In this document: positions 61,633 to 64,000 of the stretch, piece by piece | Layout: each line of letters starts with the position of its first letter | How positions within the stretch are numbered: the stretch's first letter is position 1 | Source: an uncultured Ruthenibacterium sp. | GTDB lineage: Bacteria; Bacillota; Clostridia; Oscillospirales; Ruminococcaceae | DNA: 64,000 nt | Direction of reading: 5' to 3' | Assembly: GCA_944386565.1 (NCBI GenBank) | Contig: CALXBO010000004.1 | Location: 1 to 64,000, forward strand | The notes under the pieces: model-generated | Seen by the model: the letters and a program-made list of their open reading frames with translations, nothing else | What the model was told of the DNA's origin: nothing | The model's database searches: none | Made by a program: the position numbers and the translations under genes

Positions 61633-62874
61633 ATGCACCGCATCCGCTTCCTGACATTCCTCGCCGCGGCCGTCTTTTTTCTGACGGCGTGCGGCCCGCT
61701 GCCGAATTCCGGGGAGGACACCCCGGCGGGCGGCGATTTTACATATGTCCCCGACACCACGCGCGCGGCCGATCTGTCCGCGCTCGGGTACCGCAGCGTC
61801 TGGTTCAGCTATTTTGAATGGCAGACCACCGACTGTTCGAGCGAGGAGGCGTTCCGCGCCGCCGTGCGCACCGTGTGCCGGAACACGGCGTCGCTCGGGC
61901 TGAACTGGATCACCGTGCAGGTGCGCCCGTTTGGTGACGCCGTGTATCCCAGCTCGATCTTCCCGTGGAGCCACGTCGTCACCGGCACGCAGGGCGCGGC
62001 CCCGTCGTTCGATCCGCTCGCGGTGTTCATCGAGGAAGCCCATGCCGCGGGCCTTTCGTTCGAGGCGTGGATCAACCCCTACCGCGTGCGGCTCACCGAG
62101 AGCCTGCCCTCGCAGCTCGCGGATTCGAACCCCGCGGTCACGCATCCCGACTGGGTGCGCGAGGCAAACGGCGGCCTTTACTACGACCCCGCCATCCCCG
62201 AGGTGCAGCAGATGATCGTGGAGGGCGTGCGCGAGGTCGTGGCGAACTACGACGTCGACGGCGTTCAGTTTGACGACTACTTCTATCCCACCACCGACGC
62301 GTCGTTCGACGCGGAGACGTACGCTGTGTACGGCGGCGGCCAGGCGCTCGACGCGTGGCGGCGCGAAAACGTCAACACGCTGGTGAAGACGGTGTATGAG
62401 ACCGTCAAGACCGAGAAGCCGGACGTGCGCTTCGGCATCAGCCCGCAGGGCAACAACGACAACAACTACAACGGCCAGTACAGCGACGTCGCGCTGTGGA
62501 TGAGCGAGCCGGGGTATGTGGATTACGTGCTGCCGCAGGTCTACTGGGGCTACGGCTACACGCTGCAGAGCGGCTCGCAGCGCTTTGCCTTCGAGAACAT
62601 CACCGCCGAGTGGGCGGCGATGGAGCGGTGCGACGCGGTCGAACTCTACTTCGGCCTCGGTGCGTACCGCATCGGCGACGGCGACGGCGGCGCGAACGAC
62701 CAGACGCAGTGGTCGAGCGGGCACAACCTCGCCGATCAGGTGAACACGCTGTCCGAGACGGCGGGCGCGTCCGGCGTGTCGCTGTATCCGTACCGCTACC
62801 TGTTTGCAAACGGGGAGCACCCGGAGCTCGCGGCCGCCGAGTGCGAGGCGCTGCGCGGACTGCTCGCATCCTGA
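61633..62874 (+). CDS. GHL10/DUF187-family glycosidase lipoprotein
   Basis: 413 residues. The leader FLAAAVFFLTACGP has a lipobox Cys at 20, so it is membrane-anchored outside. The catalytic barrel fits the GHL10 (DUF187, YngK-like) family: SVWFSYFEWQT, WINPYRVRL, DWVREANGGLYYDPAIPEV and DVDGVQFDDYFYP (conserved Asp pair), then VDYVLPQVYWGYG. Relatives act on glycans of the cell surface or host; the substrate is unknown. AAAGGAGA precedes the ATG. Confidence 0.87.
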   Translation: MHRIRFLTFLAAAVFFLTACGPLPNSGEDTPAGGDFTYVPDTTRAADLSALGYRSVWFSYFEWQTTDCSSEEAFRAAVRTVCRNTASLGLNWITVQVRPFGDAVYPSSIFPWSHVVTGTQGAAPSFDPLAVFIEEAHAAGLSFEAWINPYRVRLTESLPSQLADSNPAVTHPDWVREANGGLYYDPAIPEVQQMIVEGVREVVANYDVDGVQFDDYFYPTTDASFDAETYAVYGGGQALDAWRRENVNTLVKTVYETVKTEKPDVRFGISPQGNNDNNYNGQYSDVALWMSEPGYVDYVLPQVYWGYGYTLQSGSQRFAFENITAEWAAMERCDAVELYFGLGAYRIGDGDGGANDQTQWSSGHNLADQVNTLSETAGASGVSLYPYRYLFANGEHPELAAAECEALRGLLAS

Positions 62875-62882
62875 CAAAACAA

Positions 62883-62910
62883 AAAAGCCGTTCCCGAAGG
62901 AACGGCTTTT
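62883..62910. terminator. Bidirectional terminator
   Basis: AAAAGCCGTTCC-CGAA-GGAACGGCTTTT between convergent GHL10 and MBL genes. Confidence 0.93.
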
Positions 62911-62919
62911 CCGCGGGGA

Positions 62920-63576
62920 TCACTCCCCGTAGGATTCAAATTCTTCGCACCGGATGCCCGCGGCGGTCAGCGCGCGGCACAGCTTCGCGCCGTTTTCCTG
63001 CGTGCCCCAGTCGCCGTAGTGATACGGGATGACAAGGCCGGGCCGCTCGTCCATATCCGCGATCTCGGCGGGGATGCGCGTCTCGAAATCGGGCATATTG
63101 TAAATGCCGTCACACGCTACGAGCAGCACGTCGCAGTCCGCGCCGTCGGCCAGCACGTCCGTGTCGCCGGAGAGGTAGTACCGCACGCCGCCCAGCTCGA
63201 GCACGCAGCCGAAGCCGGACTCAATGGGATGGTTTTTGTTGTACGCGGGGACGGGCGTGACCATCGCGCCGCACTCGAAGTACGTCGAGGGCGTCTCGTA
63301 CGACAGCTCGCTGATGTAATCGCGGTCCAGCTCAAAGTCGGCCAGAAGGCGGCGCACAACGTCGCGCGGTGCCGCGAAGCACGTGTCGGACTTGCGCACG
63401 CGCGCGATGTCCTCAGGGGAATAGTGGTCGTCGTGGCCGTGCGTGATGATGATGAGATCGGCGTCGTTCACTTCGTCCGGAATCCGGTACGGGTCAACGT
63501 ACACCACCACGCCGTCCTCGGTCTCAAATTCCACACAGCCGTGGCGGATGGCGCGGATCTGTTTCAGAGGGTCCAT
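62920..63576 (-). CDS. MBL-fold metal-dependent hydrolase (UlaG-like)
   Basis: 218 residues. Zinc motif THGHDDHYSPED (HxHxDH), later GDTD and PYHYG histidines. The short beta-lactamase fold and MDPLKQIRAIRHGCVEFET start match UlaG/RNase Z-like hydrolases of broad function. The best ribosome binding site (AAGGAG) is 17 bases from the ATG, unusually far; no better in-frame start is visible. Confidence 0.87.
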   Translation of the reverse strand: MDPLKQIRAIRHGCVEFETEDGVVVYVDPYRIPDEVNDADLIIITHGHDDHYSPEDIARVRKSDTCFAAPRDVVRRLLADFELDRDYISELSYETPSTYFECGAMVTPVPAYNKNHPIESGFGCVLELGGVRYYLSGDTDVLADGADCDVLLVACDGIYNMPDFETRIPAEIADMDERPGLVIPYHYGDWGTQENGAKLCRALTAAGIRCEEFESYGE

Positions 63577-63653
63577 AGATCGAATCGTCAGAGCTCCTTA
63601 TTTTCCAATTTGAAATCCTGTTTTATACGGGCAAGGCAAAACGCCTTTCTCTT

Positions 63654-63682
63654 ATCATAGCCAATTTATCGGCAAAAGTCAA
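63654..63682 (-). promoter_or_regulatory. Promoter of the MBL gene
   Basis: Minus strand: TTGACT (63677-63682), 17-base spacer, TATGAT (63654-63659). Confidence 0.7.
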
Positions 63683-63698
63683 AACCGGAGGGAATTTT

Positions 63699-64000
63699 AT
63701 GAAATCCAAATTGTTTGTCCGCATTGCTGCCGCCGCTCTCGCTGCGGTGCTGTGCCTGTCCATGACCGCCTGCGGCTCGTCCGAAGAGTCCGGCGACACG
63801 GCTGCGCAGGAGGAGACCACGGAGATCACCGCTTCCGCGGGCGGCTCCATCGCGCTGCCCGAGACGCTCACCGTGCCGACGGAAGTCAACACGATGGAAA
63901 AGACGATCGCGGACGGCACGATGTACGGCGCGGTCAACATGACGCAGTACAAGAACATCGGATACATTTATACAAACGGTTCGTGCACGTTCACGTTCAG
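63699..64000 (+). CDS. Lipoprotein, N-terminal part (cut by window end)
   Basis: About 100 residues before the edge. MKSKLFVRIA... leads to LSMTACGS (lipobox Cys), then an acidic linker and TMYGAVNMTQYKNIGYIYTNG. GGAGGG is 6 bases before ATG 63699. The function is unknown; the family cannot be read from this fragment. Confidence 0.8.
   Translation, partial: MKSKLFVRIAAAALAAVLCLSMTACGSSEESGDTAAQEETTEITASAGGSIALPETLTVPTEVNTMEKTIADGTMYGAVNMTQYKNIGYIYTNGSCTFTF

Noticed and set aside
1..64000. Prophage, transposon or CRISPR array
   Set aside because: No integrase, transposase, phage structural gene, cas gene or regular direct repeats with spacers were found; the only tandem repeat is the coding MSDA linker.

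Overview
The window is about 64 kb of GC-rich DNA (coding regions look well above 60% G+C) from what is most likely an anaerobic Clostridia-type Firmicute, plausibly a gut Oscillospirales member. The reasons are regulatory and gene-content markers typical of that group: a perfect CIRCE element ahead of hrcA-grpE-dnaK-dnaJ, a Trp-specific T-box, a tetrahydrofolate riboswitch before an ECF folate S component, a Rex-type operator on adhE, a split transketolase, many lipoproteins with short Gram-positive leaders, AGGAGG ribosome binding sites, and fermentative rather than respiratory genes. I see no phage, IS element, CRISPR array, plasmid gene or rRNA. One tRNA gene (Val, anticodon CAC) is present. 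The genus is an inference from style and is not proven.

Layout. 1-5 kb, minus strand: degV, a VanY-like lipoprotein with a repeated linker, then the mgsA(rarA)-prmA-rsmE operon. 5-8 kb: adhE under a promoter carrying a Rex operator. 8-10.4 kb: folT with its THF riboswitch, a triple peptidoglycan-binding-domain protein, and cysE. 10.4-15.3 kb, minus: the heat-shock operon hrcA-grpE-dnaK-dnaJ. 15.4-18.5 kb: adenine deaminase, a C_GCAxxG_C_C protein and a PPK2 kinase in one operon. 18.6-22.4 kb: a membrane-anchored XRE regulator, a duplicated CmpB-type membrane protein and prfC. 22.4-28.1 kb: a metal/siderophore/tetrapyrrole-type ABC importer translationally linked to siroheme-branch enzymes (precorrin-2 dehydrogenase; CobA-HemD fusion), then a GNAT acetyltransferase. 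28.1-31.5 kb: a methyltransferase, a GntR/gluconate 5-dehydrogenase pair and a membrane-anchored glycerophosphodiesterase.

31.7-39 kb is an L-arabinose/pentose operon (kinase-araA-araD-transaldolase-tktA-tktB, minus strand) divergent from a PocR-AraC regulator. Together these convert L-arabinose to L-ribulose, ribulose-5-P and xylulose-5-P, then into the non-oxidative pentose phosphate pathway; no arabinose transporter is in view. 39-45.4 kb: an unassigned 689-residue glycosidase-like protein, a membrane-spanning XRE sensor-regulator, a GH3 glycosidase and a small lipoprotein. 45.5-50.2 kb: trpB2 behind its T-box, divergent from codB-codA, which sits behind a terminator-bearing leader I cannot assign to a known class.

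50.3-51.1 kb contains two 5'-truncated genes joined head to head (a GPH sugar-cation symporter and a TetR regulator), best explained by a deletion of the divergent start/promoter region or an assembly misjoin. 51.2-54.2 kb: a GH79-like glycosidase and an MFS/GPH transporter. 54.3-57.8 kb: an ECF sigma factor followed by a response regulator and a large sensor kinase. 58-64 kb: a UMF1-type MFS permease, a zinc-dependent phospholipase C-like protein and a YhhN/TMEM86 lysoplasmalogenase-like protein (a possible ether-lipid cluster), an unknown membrane protein, a GHL10/DUF187 lipoprotein, an MBL hydrolase and the start of a lipoprotein cut by the window edge.

Most transcription units carry recognisable promoters and intrinsic terminators, so operon boundaries are fairly secure. 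The best candidates for new biology are the codBA leader RNA, the ABC importer/siroheme cluster, the sigma-TCS operon, the 689-residue hydrolase and the double truncation at 50.65 kb.
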